DNA of 18,792 bases from an uncultured Garciella sp. (GCA_900555725.1 USMD01000030.1:1-18792); one strand, 5' to 3'. Counted from the stretch's first letter, positions 7,488 through 15,691 are shown. Notes: a model not told the origin generated them from the letters alone. Numbers and translations are program-made.

Positions 7488-7893
7488 TTATAGGATTCCT
7501 ATTGTTTTAAAGACAAATATAAATGACGTCATAAAAACTACTAATAAAAGCGTAGTCATCATAGCGGTACTAGAAGCTAATTCCTTATCCGCCCATAGCT
7601 GCTGCCATTGTAAAAGATACTGTAGCTGTAGGAACCCCAAATAATACGTAAATTAAGAAAACATCATTGTTATTAAATCCCATAAATAATGCTATAACTA
7701 CTGCAATAAGAGGTATCACTCCTAGTTTTAGTATGCTAGCAATAATTGTAGGCTTAATGCTATCGGATATTTTTTGAAAATCAAGGGCAGCTCCAATGGT
7801 TATTAAGGCCAAAGGTGTAGCTAAACTTCAAAATATTGCATAGTTTTGAATATAAAAACTAAGGTCTAGAGGTTTATAGTTAATAATGATATG
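7488..7893 (-). pseudogene. AEC-family (auxin efflux carrier-like) transporter remnant
   Basis: The minus strand encodes the C-terminal part of an AEC permease with several lesions. Segments recognisable from the family are SLATPLALITIGAALDF, then PTIIASILKLGVIPLIAVVIA, then DVFLIYVLFGVPTATVSFTM and AAAMGG. A frameshift near 7585-7590 shifts the following DKELASSTAMMTTLLLVVF into another frame, which ends at a stop at 7488-7490. An in-frame TGA lies just before SLATP. No start codon with a ribosome binding site and no N-terminal half is present, so the gene is dead. AEC carriers export or import small organic acids; this may once have served one of the adjacent acid pathways. Its stop lies close to the terminator at 7433. 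Confidence 0.75.
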
Positions 7894-8082
7894 CTACAAT
7901 AATGACCTGTCTTGCATCATTGAAAAACTTAATAAAAGGTATCGCATAAAAAGGTTTTACTTGCTATTACAATAAATCCATCTACTATTTGCTGCTCCTA
8001 TTTTTATATTTTAAGTCAATTGATTATACTAATTAAAATTTAGGGCAAAAAGCTTCCGCACTTTATATTATTCCGTTTTTAT
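7894..8082. other. degenerate non-coding stretch
   Basis: This stretch is AT-rich sequence between the AEC remnant and the dehydrogenase gene. Minus-strand scraps such as FFNDARQVIIVAYHY and IVDGFIVIA appear in shifting frames and may be further decay of the same transporter, but I cannot align them with confidence. No clear terminator follows the dehydrogenase stop at 8083. Confidence 0.4.
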
Positions 8083-9045
8083 CTATTTTTTGACATAGTT
8101 AGCTGGCCACTTAGGCATTCTTCCGTTTAACACATCATCAACTCCCATTGCTGCATGCAATCCCATTGTATCCATTGTTTCTTGAGTTAAAGCTCCACTA
8201 TGGGGAGTTATAGTAAAGTTATCTAATTTTAATAATGGATTATCTATACTAGGAGGCTCTTTTTCTAATACATCAAAAGCAGCCCAAGCAATAATGCTAT
8301 TCTTTAGAGCATCGTATAAATCCTTTTCATTTACAATTCCGCCACGTGCACAATTAATAAGAACTGCCGTATCTTTCATTTTAGACAACAAATCTTTATT
8401 TACCATATTTCTTGTCTTTTCTGTTGCAGGTACATGAATGGATACAAAATCAGCTATTGAAAACACTTCTTCCATACTAATAGCTGATGTTACATACTCA
8501 GGATATTTATCTACTGGCAAGAATTCATCATAACCAATCACTTTCATTTCTAACCCCAAAACCGCTTTTTTAGCAACCACTGAACCAATGCGACCTAATC
8601 CTATTAATCCTAAAGTTTTTCCGATGATATCTCTTCCTTTTTCCTGATTTCGTATTTCCCAATCACCTAATTTTACTCTATTATTCATATACGTTATTTT
8701 ATGGGCAGAATCTACGATAAAACCAATTGTATGCTCTGCAACTGCATTAGAGTTAGCTTCTGGAGTTATTGTTAACCAAATACCTTTTTTAGTACAATAG
8801 GAAACATCTATATTATCTAATCCAACACCAAATCTACTGATAACTTTAAGTTTTGGAGCAACTTCAAGAACTTTTTTTGGATAAGATGCCGTACGTGCAA
8901 TTAAGGCATCAGCATCAATTAACAAATTCTTTAGACTTTCAAAATCTTTTTTTCCATCACCTATTACTATATCATATCCTTTTCCCTTCAAAAAATCTTT
9001 CCCGACATCAGTAATATCCTCTGGAATAGCTACTTTAAGAGCCAT
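8083..9045 (-). CDS. D-isomer-specific 2-hydroxyacid dehydrogenase
   Basis: 320 aa, NAD-dependent, of the SerA/GyaR/hydroxypyruvate-reductase superfamily. The nucleotide-binding domain starts at TLGLIGLGRIGS (144-155, GxGxxG at 149-154) with the acidic GYDE residue at about 173. The catalytic triad is visible: R234 (NCARGG), E263 (VLEKEPP) and H282 (TPHSG). There is no ACT domain, unlike long SerA proteins. It lies downstream of the glycerate kinase on the same strand after a 133-bp gap and probably belongs to the aldarate cluster. Reduction of hydroxypyruvate or glyoxylate, or oxidation of D-glycerate, are candidate reactions; the sequence does not decide. The ATG at 9045 has AGGAG (9054-9058) eight bases upstream; a TTG two codons earlier is too close to that site. 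Confidence 0.88.
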   Translation of the reverse strand: MALKVAIPEDITDVGKDFLKGKGYDIVIGDGKKDFESLKNLLIDADALIARTASYPKKVLEVAPKLKVISRFGVGLDNIDVSYCTKKGIWLTITPEANSNAVAEHTIGFIVDSAHKITYMNNRVKLGDWEIRNQEKGRDIIGKTLGLIGLGRIGSVVAKKAVLGLEMKVIGYDEFLPVDKYPEYVTSAISMEEVFSIADFVSIHVPATEKTRNMVNKDLLSKMKDTAVLINCARGGIVNEKDLYDALKNSIIAWAAFDVLEKEPPSIDNPLLKLDNFTITPHSGALTQETMDTMGLHAAMGVDDVLNGRMPKWPANYVKK

Positions 9046-9178
9046 TTTCAATTCTCCTTTACATATTTTTTATTGTTTAGCCTTCACTTTTTAAGTGAAA
9101 CGCAATAGCAGCTGTAAATACAGTAATTATGCAGTGTAGGGCACCGTTACATAAAATCTAAGAATAATTCAGGTTTAA

Positions 9179-10324
9179 CTATTTTTCATTAACATAATTT
9201 TTTAATACCAAAATCCTCATCATATTTTCAGCAGTTTGTTTAATTAAATATAGAGCATTCTCCATAGATTCTTGTAAAGACATTGGTTTGCTTATAGTAT
9301 CCATAAAAGCATTTACTCCATGCTCATAAACTGCTGAAGCTCCTTCTCCTATACTTCCTACAATAGCTATAACCGGAACATTATATTTTTGAGCACGCTT
9401 TGCAACTCCAACTGGAACTTTCCCATAAATTGATTGACTATCGATTTGTCCTTCTCCTGTTATCACCAAATTTGCACTTTGTAGATGGGAATCTATCTGT
9501 GTAATATCTAATACTTTTTCAATTCCTGGACAAAGTCTTGCGTTACAAAATGCAATTAATCCAGCTCCTAATCCACCTGCTGCTCCGGCTCCAGGAATAT
9601 TAATAATATCTTTTCCTAGGTTTGATTTAACTATTTGTGCATAATGTCTTAAGTTATTATCTAAATTTTCTATCATCTCCAAATCTGCGCCCTTTTGTGG
9701 GCCGTATACATAGGAGGCACCATTTTTTCCACATAAAGGATTAGTAACATCTGACATAACAATAATTTCTATTTCTTTTAGCAATGGATTCAAATTTGTT
9801 AAGTCAATCAGTTGTATTTTTTCTAGTTCACCTCCTCCATAACCAATCTCTTTTCCTTCTTTATCTTTAAAAGATACCCCTAATGCCTGTGCCATACCAA
9901 CTCCACCATCATTAGTAGCACTTCCACCAATCCCTACTAATATTTTTCTACAACCTCTTTCCATAGCTGCCTGAATCAATTGACCCGTTCCATAGGTTGT
10001 AGTTACCATAGGATTTCGTTCTTCTTCATTCACCAATGGTAGTCCTGAAGCAGCTGCCATTTCTATCACAGCGATACTATCATTTAAGATCCCATATCTT
10101 GCATGGATCTTTTTTCCTAAAGGATCCAACACTTCCACTTGTTCATATTTTCCATTCATTCCTAGCACTAATGCATCTACAGTTCCCTCTCCCCCATCCG
10201 CTACAGGAATTTTAATTATCTCTGCATCTTTGTAAACTTTTCTTATGCCCTTTTCTATTGCATTAGCAACTTCAAGGGTAGAACAACTACCCTTGTATGA
10301 ATCTGAAGCAATTACTATTTTCAT
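9179..10324 (-). CDS. garK: glycerate 2-kinase
   Basis: 381 aa, the normal length for GarK/GlxK glycerate kinases. It phosphorylates D-glycerate with ATP to give 2-phosphoglycerate, the last step of glucarate/galactarate breakdown, feeding lower glycolysis. The N-terminal MKIVIASDSYKGS matches the family opening (usually APDSFKGS). Other blocks are PVADGGEGTVDAL (40-52), VIEMAAASGLPLV, a GIGGSATNDGGVGMAQALG glycine-rich block in the 130s-140s, PGAGAAGGLGAGL in the mid-200s, and VITGEGQIDSQS-GKVPVGVAKRA. AGGAGAAAG precedes the ATG. A 188-bp gap separates it from the upstream lyase gene; no gene I trust lies there. Its partner in the pathway, garR, is encoded upstream in the same direction. Confidence 0.93.
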   Translation of the reverse strand: MKIVIASDSYKGSCSTLEVANAIEKGIRKVYKDAEIIKIPVADGGEGTVDALVLGMNGKYEQVEVLDPLGKKIHARYGILNDSIAVIEMAAASGLPLVNEEERNPMVTTTYGTGQLIQAAMERGCRKILVGIGGSATNDGGVGMAQALGVSFKDKEGKEIGYGGGELEKIQLIDLTNLNPLLKEIEIIVMSDVTNPLCGKNGASYVYGPQKGADLEMIENLDNNLRHYAQIVKSNLGKDIINIPGAGAAGGLGAGLIAFCNARLCPGIEKVLDITQIDSHLQSANLVITGEGQIDSQSIYGKVPVGVAKRAQKYNVPVIAIVGSIGEGASAVYEHGVNAFMDTISKPMSLQESMENALYLIKQTAENMMRILVLKNYVNEK

Positions 10325-10512
10325 GTCTATCTTTCTCCTAAGCTTATATTTTTGTCTTTAAAACCAATAAAATATCTAAACCATAATCTGTTTTTCCTTA
10401 AAATACCTAAATAATTTGATCTATATGTGTTAACTAATTTATCAATGATAACGTTTAATATGACTTTAGCGAAAAATATAAAATTAATAGATCCCTTATT
10501 ATACATAAGTAA

Positions 10513-11412
10513 TTAATCAAGCAACCTAGCTTTAATCATTTCATTTTTCATATTTTCTAAAATAACACCTGAAGAACTTTTATTAGGAAGGACGGGTTCT
10601 CCTATATCTAAACCCATTAATTTAGACATATCTTTTGTAGCTACTGGAAAACTTGCTTTGTCTTGAGAAATTCTTACTGGATTTAATATAAATTGATCCT
10701 CTAATGCTCCTTTATAATCTCCTGCCATATATTTATTGTAAATTCCACATACTAACTCTGGAAACATATTTGCTGTAGAACATACACTCCCTACTGCTCC
10801 TACACATAGACCAGCATAAATTAAAGTATCCTTTCCACCCATAACTTTGAAATCAATGTCTCTCGTTCTTCTGATAAATTCGCTTAATTGTGTAAAATTA
10901 CCACTAGAATCTTTCATACCAACTATGTTCTCAACTTCATGAGCTAATCTTTCTACAAGATCTCCTGACATGGTATATCCAGTTCTCCCTGGATTATTGT
11001 ACAGAAGCATTGGCATGCCGGGTACAGCATCAGCAATAGTTCTGAAATGATCATATAATTCTTCTTGAGTAGGTTTTAAAAACATAGGCTGTAGTACAGA
11101 AATCCCATCTGCACCAACTCCTCTAGCCATTTTAGCTAGACGAATACAATTTCTAGTTCTTATGTCACCTATGCCATAATATATAGGAACCCTACCCTTT
11201 GCCTCATCAATCATAATTTCTAATCCAAATTTCGTCTCTTCATAATCAAACATATAAAATTCGCCATTACTACCAAAGGCTAAAATCCCATGTACACCAC
11301 CTTCGATAACATGATTTACTTGAGCACGTAACCTCTTCTCGTCAATGTTTTCTTGATCATCTATAGGTGTTAAAATAGGAACGATAATTCCTTTAATCAT
11401 GTCTGTGTTCAT
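10513..11412 (-). CDS. DapA/N-acetylneuraminate-lyase superfamily aldolase or dehydratase
   Basis: 299 aa, full length for this class I (Schiff-base) lyase family. The barrel motif GSNGE is at 47-51, where DHDPS has GTTGE and NAL has GSTGE. The catalytic Tyr138 is in LLYNNPGRTGY, and the Schiff-base Lys167 is in VGMKDSSG. It lies between gudD (26-bp gap) and the glycerate kinase. True DHDPS (lysine synthesis) is unlikely in this context. One option is KdgD-type 5-dehydro-4-deoxyglucarate dehydratase, but its product would need a ketoglutarate-semialdehyde dehydrogenase, which is absent. The other is retro-aldol cleavage of 5-keto-4-deoxyglucarate to pyruvate and tartronate semialdehyde, which fits garR and garK and the absence of garL. 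I favour the latter. AAAGGAGG precedes the ATG. Confidence 0.85.
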   Translation of the reverse strand: MNTDMIKGIIVPILTPIDDQENIDEKRLRAQVNHVIEGGVHGILAFGSNGEFYMFDYEETKFGLEIMIDEAKGRVPIYYGIGDIRTRNCIRLAKMARGVGADGISVLQPMFLKPTQEELYDHFRTIADAVPGMPMLLYNNPGRTGYTMSGDLVERLAHEVENIVGMKDSSGNFTQLSEFIRRTRDIDFKVMGGKDTLIYAGLCVGAVGSVCSTANMFPELVCGIYNKYMAGDYKGALEDQFILNPVRISQDKASFPVATKDMSKLMGLDIGEPVLPNKSSSGVILENMKNEMIKARLLD

Positions 11413-11438
11413 TTTTCTTTCCTCCTTTAAACTTATAC

Positions 11439-12767
11439 TTATCGAACTAAACAGGGTTTTTTATTATCAAATTTCCATCCAGAAATTAGATATTGCATGG
11501 CAATGGAATCATCCCTTGTACCTAAATTATTGTCAACATATAATTTATGAGCTTCTTCAATTCTATCCATATCTATCTCAATTCCTAGTCCTACCATATT
11601 TTTAGGAATTGTGATTTCCCCGTCTTCAATCTTCATAGGATTCTTGGTTAGATCTTGACCATCTTGCCAGATCCAATGGGTATCAATGGCTGTGATATTT
11701 CCAGGAGCTGCAGCTGCTACATGACTAAACATAGCAAGAGAAATGTCAAAGTGGTTATTTGAATGAGATCCCCAAGTTAAACCAAATTCATTACACATTT
11801 GGGCCACTCGAACAGAACCTGACATCGTCCAAAAATGAGGATCTGCTAATGGAATAGATACACTTTGAAGTAAAATGGCATGTTGCATCTGTCTCCAATC
11901 TGTAGCAATCATATTTGTTGCAGTGGGAAGACCTGTTGCCTTTCTAAATTCTGACATGATTTCACGCCCAGAAAATCCATTTTCTGCTCCACATGGATCT
12001 TCAGCGTAGGTTAAGATGCCATGCATATCTTTACATAGCTCGATGGCTTCCTCTAAAGACCATGCACCATTAGGATCTAATGTAATACGGGCCTTTGGAA
12101 ATTCTCTATGTAAAGCTTTAATTGCTTTAATCTCTTCTTTCCCTTCTAAAACCCCACCTTTAAGCTTAAAGTCTTCAAATCCATATCTTTCATGGGCAGC
12201 TTTTGCTAACTTTACGATTGCCTCCGGAGTAAGGGCCTCTTTCCTTCTGATTCTTCCCCATTCATCAGAATCATCGTCATTGTCTAAATAGGGTAAATCT
12301 GTTTTATCCTTATCTCCTACATAAAATAAATATCCTAACACCTTTACCCTTTCTCGTTGTTGCCCATCCCCTAGTAAAGCAGCAACAGGCACCTGTAAAA
12401 ACTTGCCTAATAAATCTAAAAGAGGAGCTTCAACGGCCGTCATTACATGAACTGTAGTACGTAGATCAAAGGTTTGAAGGCCTCTCCCCCTTGCATCTAA
12501 GCTACTAAATCTATCGTGAATGTCTTTTAAAATATTTTTATACTCCCCAATAGATCTCCCCACTACTAAATCCTTTGATTTTTCTAGTGTTTCTTTAATT
12601 TTTTCTCCACCGGGAACTTCACCTACGCCAATTTCTCCATTATCTGTTTCCAAAATAATAATATTTCTAGTAAAATAAGGGCCATGAGCTCCGCTTAAGT
12701 TTAATAACATACTGTCATAACCAGCTACTGGAATTACATCCATTTTTACAATTTTAGGTATTGTCAT
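11439..12767 (-). CDS. gudD: glucarate dehydratase
   Basis: 442 aa, enolase superfamily. It dehydrates D-glucarate to 5-keto-4-deoxy-D-glucarate with Mg2+. Close agreement with E. coli GudD runs from IPVAGYDSM near the start to the C-terminal NKKPCLVR. Active-site residues are visible: K201 and K203 in FKLKGG, D231 and N233 in LDPNGAW, E256 in AEDPCG, N285 in TNMIATD, D309 in ADPHFW, and the general base H335 in GSHSNNHFD. I start at ATG 12767 because GGAGG (12779-12783) serves it with an 11-base spacer; an in-frame ATG at 12785 lies upstream of that site and has none of its own. It directly follows a paralogue. A partial copy of its codons 145-189 sits at 15692-15829. Confidence 0.95.
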   Translation of the reverse strand: MTIPKIVKMDVIPVAGYDSMLLNLSGAHGPYFTRNIIILETDNGEIGVGEVPGGEKIKETLEKSKDLVVGRSIGEYKNILKDIHDRFSSLDARGRGLQTFDLRTTVHVMTAVEAPLLDLLGKFLQVPVAALLGDGQQRERVKVLGYLFYVGDKDKTDLPYLDNDDDSDEWGRIRRKEALTPEAIVKLAKAAHERYGFEDFKLKGGVLEGKEEIKAIKALHREFPKARITLDPNGAWSLEEAIELCKDMHGILTYAEDPCGAENGFSGREIMSEFRKATGLPTATNMIATDWRQMQHAILLQSVSIPLADPHFWTMSGSVRVAQMCNEFGLTWGSHSNNHFDISLAMFSHVAAAAPGNITAIDTHWIWQDGQDLTKNPMKIEDGEITIPKNMVGLGIEIDMDRIEEAHKLYVDNNLGTRDDSIAMQYLISGWKFDNKKPCLVR

Positions 12768-12794
12768 TTTAATAAAAACCTCCATAATTTTTTA

Positions 12795-14138
12795 TTAATG
12801 CGTTAGTGTTGGTTTCTTAGAATCATATTTCCAATTTGGACTTAAGTGCTGCATCGCAATTGTATCATCTCGATCTTTATAAGGTATTGAATTATACAAT
12901 TCATGCGCAGCAATAATTTTGTCCATATCTATTTCAATTCCTAAACCAGGTGTATCATCCACTTTAATCTTTCCATTTTTAATATCGATTGGTGTTTTCA
13001 AAAGGGATTGACCATCTTGCCAGATCCAATGTGTGTCAATTGGAGTGATATTTCCTGGTGCAGCTGCAGAAACTTGAGCAAAAGTAGCTAGAGTAATATC
13101 AAAATGATTATTAGAATGTGAACCCCAAGTTAAGCTCCAATCATTTAGTAAATGTGCCATTCGAACACTTCCGCTTAATGTCCAAAAATGTGGATCAGCA
13201 AGAATAATATCTACAGCTTTTAAACTAACTGAATGGTAGAATTGTCTCCAATTTGTAGCTATCATATTAGTTGCTACTTTGAATCCAGTTGCATCTTTAA
13301 ATTCTGAAGTAACCTCTCGACTTGAAAAACCTTGTTCAGGACCGCAAGGATCCTCAACATAGGTCAATACTCCTTCTCTTCCTTTGCACAATTTTATCGC
13401 TTCTTGTAAGGTCCAAGCCCCATTTGGATCAATATTAATTCGAGCTTCGGGAAACGCCTCTTTCAAAGCATCAATTGCTTTCATTTCTTCTGCTCCTGAC
13501 AGTACGCCACCCTTTAGTTTGAAATTATTAAAACCATATTTTTCTTTAACAACTCTTGCTTGTTCAACGATTGCCTCGGGAGTAAGCATTTCTTTTCTTC
13601 TCAATGAGAACCATTCATCATCGCTATCATCTTCAGTAAGATATGGTAAGTCGATTTTGTTAGGGTCAGCCACATAAAATAGATATCCTAAAAATTCAAC
13701 TTCATCTCTTTGCTTTCCAGATTCTCCCACAAAGCTAGCGATTGGTTTTTCTAAGAATTTTCCGTATAGATCTAACAATGCACATTCAATAGCTGCTTCA
13801 GATTGAACTACAAACTTTAAATTGCTAATATCAAGTTCTTGTAATCCTTTTCCATCATCTTGTGTATTCTTGGTTCTTCCTTTTCGAATATCTCTTATCA
13901 CATTGTGATAATCAGAAATGTCTCTTCCAATAACATATTTTTTGTATGAATTTAATTCATTCGTTGTATGTTCACCACCATGGATTTCTCCCACTCCCAT
14001 ATTTCCTGAATCATCTTTTAGTATGACAATATTTCTAGTGAAATAAGGTGCATGGCATCCACTTAAAGTAAGTAGTGCACTATCGTAACCTGCAACAGGA
14101 TATACTTCTATTTCAGTTATTTTTGGAATTTTTGCCAT
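12795..14138 (-). CDS. gudX: glucarate dehydratase-related protein (GudX-like)
   Basis: 447 aa, an enolase-superfamily paralogue of the neighbouring gudD. All catalytic positions are kept: K207/K209 (FKLKGG), D237/N239 (IDPNGAW), E262 (VEDPCG), N291 (TNMIATN), D315 (ADPHFW) and H341 (GSHSNNHFD). It shares with E. coli GudX the change to TNW after MIA and the DW pair in NDWSLTWG, where GudD has TDW and EFG. The N-terminal loop (residues 52-110: HGGEHTTNELNS, then RTKNTQDDGKGLQELD) is divergent, which in this superfamily shapes substrate choice. E. coli GudX is a poor glucarate/idarate dehydratase, thought to work with GudD. The gene order permease-gudX-gudD matches E. coli gudPXD. The ribosome binding site is AAGGAGGGAG. 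Confidence 0.88.
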   Translation of the reverse strand: MAKIPKITEIEVYPVAGYDSALLTLSGCHAPYFTRNIVILKDDSGNMGVGEIHGGEHTTNELNSYKKYVIGRDISDYHNVIRDIRKGRTKNTQDDGKGLQELDISNLKFVVQSEAAIECALLDLYGKFLEKPIASFVGESGKQRDEVEFLGYLFYVADPNKIDLPYLTEDDSDDEWFSLRRKEMLTPEAIVEQARVVKEKYGFNNFKLKGGVLSGAEEMKAIDALKEAFPEARINIDPNGAWTLQEAIKLCKGREGVLTYVEDPCGPEQGFSSREVTSEFKDATGFKVATNMIATNWRQFYHSVSLKAVDIILADPHFWTLSGSVRMAHLLNDWSLTWGSHSNNHFDITLATFAQVSAAAPGNITPIDTHWIWQDGQSLLKTPIDIKNGKIKVDDTPGLGIEIDMDKIIAAHELYNSIPYKDRDDTIAMQHLSPNWKYDSKKPTLTH

Positions 14139-14159
14139 TTTATTTTCTCCCTCCTTTCA

Positions 14160-15596
14160 TTAAATAATGCCCAGTGATGCAATAAATACGGCTAAGAATG
14201 AATTTAATAACGGATATATGGCACCGAGTATAAATTCATGATAATAACCTTCTCTATATGTCAAATGTGTATAGTTTAAACGATTAATAGCAGAACCATT
14301 ATGTGGCAAGGAATCTAAACCGTAGCAAGAAATATTTACAATACGATGAATAACATTTGGATTTATCCCTGCTTCAAGAAACCTAGAAGCAAAAACTTCT
14401 AACGAAATTGCCTCTCCACCTGATGCTGATCCAACAATACCAGACACAATATTTGTTGCTAAAGCAAGTTGTATTAACGGCGGTCCTGGAATTTTGTCTA
14501 AATTTTCTACTAAGAAATCGAATCCTGGTACAATATTTACAACTCCACCAAAACCGACAACTGCAGCTACGTTCATAATTGATTTCATTGTAGAAAGTGC
14601 TCCAGAGCTTAGTGTATTTGATAAATTTGTAAACTTATTATAGTAAAGAGCTATACATACTAAACACCCAATCGTCAATGAGACAAATGGCGTAATTAAG
14701 AAAACATTCATTGCCACTAACATTGCAATTGATGGTAAAAGTGCCTTAACAAAATCCCAATTTGTTGTTTCAATCTCGGTAATTTTCAATGCTAAAGTTG
14801 AAGAATAAGTATCCATTTTTTTATCTGTACTTTTCAGCGCTAAAGTTGAAGAATGTGTATCCATTTCTTTACCTGTACTTTCCAGTGCTAAAGTTGAAGA
14901 ATAAGTATCCATTTTTTTACCCGTTTCCATGAATCCTTCTCCGCGACGTTCATTTCTCTTTAACATCCACCAGATGTAAACGGCACCAAAAACAAGACAA
15001 GATAATGCTGCAAAAATACCAATCATTGGAGCAGAACGAGGACTTGTTCCTAGATATTCCATCGGTATCAAATTTTGAATCGCTGGTGAGCCTGGTAAAA
15101 TAGCAGTCCACATACTGCCACCGTACACAGATACTGCAATAACAAAATGCCAAGGAATATCCATTTGTTTAAAAATACGGAAACAAATTGGCGCAATTGT
15201 AAAAATTACAACGAATCCACTAACACCGCCAAATGATAAAATCGCAGTAATCAAAGATAATCCCATTAATACCCAAAACTTGGAATTTTTCCCACCACGT
15301 CGTTGAGAAATAGAAGCAATTTTGTTAGCAATATGCTGAGCAGCCCCACAATCACCTAGCATGGCTCCCAAAATTGTAGCCGGTAAGAAAATTAAAAAGT
15401 TACTTTGTGCAAATCCAGCAAAACTTTCTGCATAGTTGTTCGTTAGCCCTTCAACAATATCCATATCCGAAGTGGCCAATATAATTATCGCTGTAAGCGG
15501 ACCTAATAAAAGAATCGGTACTCCTTTAAAAGACCCCCAAATGAGTAATCCCATTGCAAATAAAATACCTAATAAACTAATTAACCCAATATCCAT
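14160..15596 (-). CDS. GntP-family permease with internal 16-aa repeats
   Basis: 478 aa, a membrane protein of the gluconate:H+ symporter (GntP) family. Multiple hydrophobic segments include LLGILFAMGLLIWGSFKG, the FLIFLPATILGAMLGDCGAA region, TAILSFGGVSGFVVIF, and near the end NIVSGIVGSASGGEAISLE and YGLDSLPHNGSAI, both typical of GntP. In this context it probably imports glucarate and galactarate; E. coli uses the unrelated MFS proteins GudP/GarP for that job. Between two hydrophobic segments, after the basic KRNERRGEG stretch (about 214-222), three near-identical 16-residue repeats (about 224-271; core MDTYSSTLAL) are inserted. Without them the protein is about 430 aa, the usual size. AAGGAGTGAG precedes the ATG. 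The stop is 21 bp before the gudX start. Confidence 0.9.
   Translation of the reverse strand: MDIGLISLLGILFAMGLLIWGSFKGVPILLLGPLTAIIILATSDMDIVEGLTNNYAESFAGFAQSNFLIFLPATILGAMLGDCGAAQHIANKIASISQRRGGKNSKFWVLMGLSLITAILSFGGVSGFVVIFTIAPICFRIFKQMDIPWHFVIAVSVYGGSMWTAILPGSPAIQNLIPMEYLGTSPRSAPMIGIFAALSCLVFGAVYIWWMLKRNERRGEGFMETGKKMDTYSSTLALESTGKEMDTHSSTLALKSTDKKMDTYSSTLALKITEIETTNWDFVKALLPSIAMLVAMNVFLITPFVSLTIGCLVCIALYYNKFTNLSNTLSSGALSTMKSIMNVAAVVGFGGVVNIVPGFDFLVENLDKIPGPPLIQLALATNIVSGIVGSASGGEAISLEVFASRFLEAGINPNVIHRIVNISCYGLDSLPHNGSAINRLNYTHLTYREGYYHEFILGAIYPLLNSFLAVFIASLGII
14783..14926 (-). repeat. three 48-bp in-frame tandem repeats inside the GntP permease gene
   Basis: Units are 14783-14830, 14831-14878 and 14879-14926. 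They share the core GCTAAAGTTGAAGAAT and GTATCCATTT with few substitutions. Because 48 is divisible by three, the reading frame is kept and each unit adds 16 residues (for example KMDTYSSTLALES) to a hydrophilic loop. Confidence 0.97.
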
Positions 15597-15600
15597 TTTC

Positions 15601-15673
15601 TCACTCCTTACTCTTTTATATTTAATATAAAACTAATAACTTCTATCATAGCTTTGCGAAAAAGCATTTACAA
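15601..15673 (-). promoter_or_regulatory. candidate promoter and leader of the permease-gudX-gudD unit
   Basis: On the minus strand TTGTAA (15668-15673) and TATGAT (15645-15650) are 17 bp apart, a good sigma-A match. The spacer itself contains the dyad GCTTT-TTCGC-AAAGC, and the -35 side loosely resembles a catabolite-response element with two mismatches. The leader carries a 19-bp AT palindrome (15614-15632) just before the AAGGAGTGAG ribosome binding site. Confidence 0.5.
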
Positions 15674-15691
15674 TGTACGCATACTAATGAT

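Noticed and set aside
9077..9150. Short minus-strand frame (CNGALHCIITVFTAAIAFHL) resembling a membrane-protein tail, plus a small hairpin at 9083-9099
   Set aside because: It has only about 25 codons, no start, no family match I can name, and the hairpin has no U-tract. It could be a transporter remnant, but that cannot be supported.
10327..10506. 59-codon minus-strand frame starting at ATG 10506 between the lyase and glycerate kinase genes
   Set aside because: There is no ribosome binding site (TTAATTACTT precedes it) and no recognisable domain, and it runs through the garK ribosome binding site. It stays open by AT-rich chance or as a leader; only ribosome profiling could revive it.
10513..11412. 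dapA (lysine biosynthesis) as the identity of the lyase
   Set aside because: The GSNGE site differs from the DHDPS GTTGE motif, and the gene lies inside an aldarate-degradation cluster with no lysine genes.
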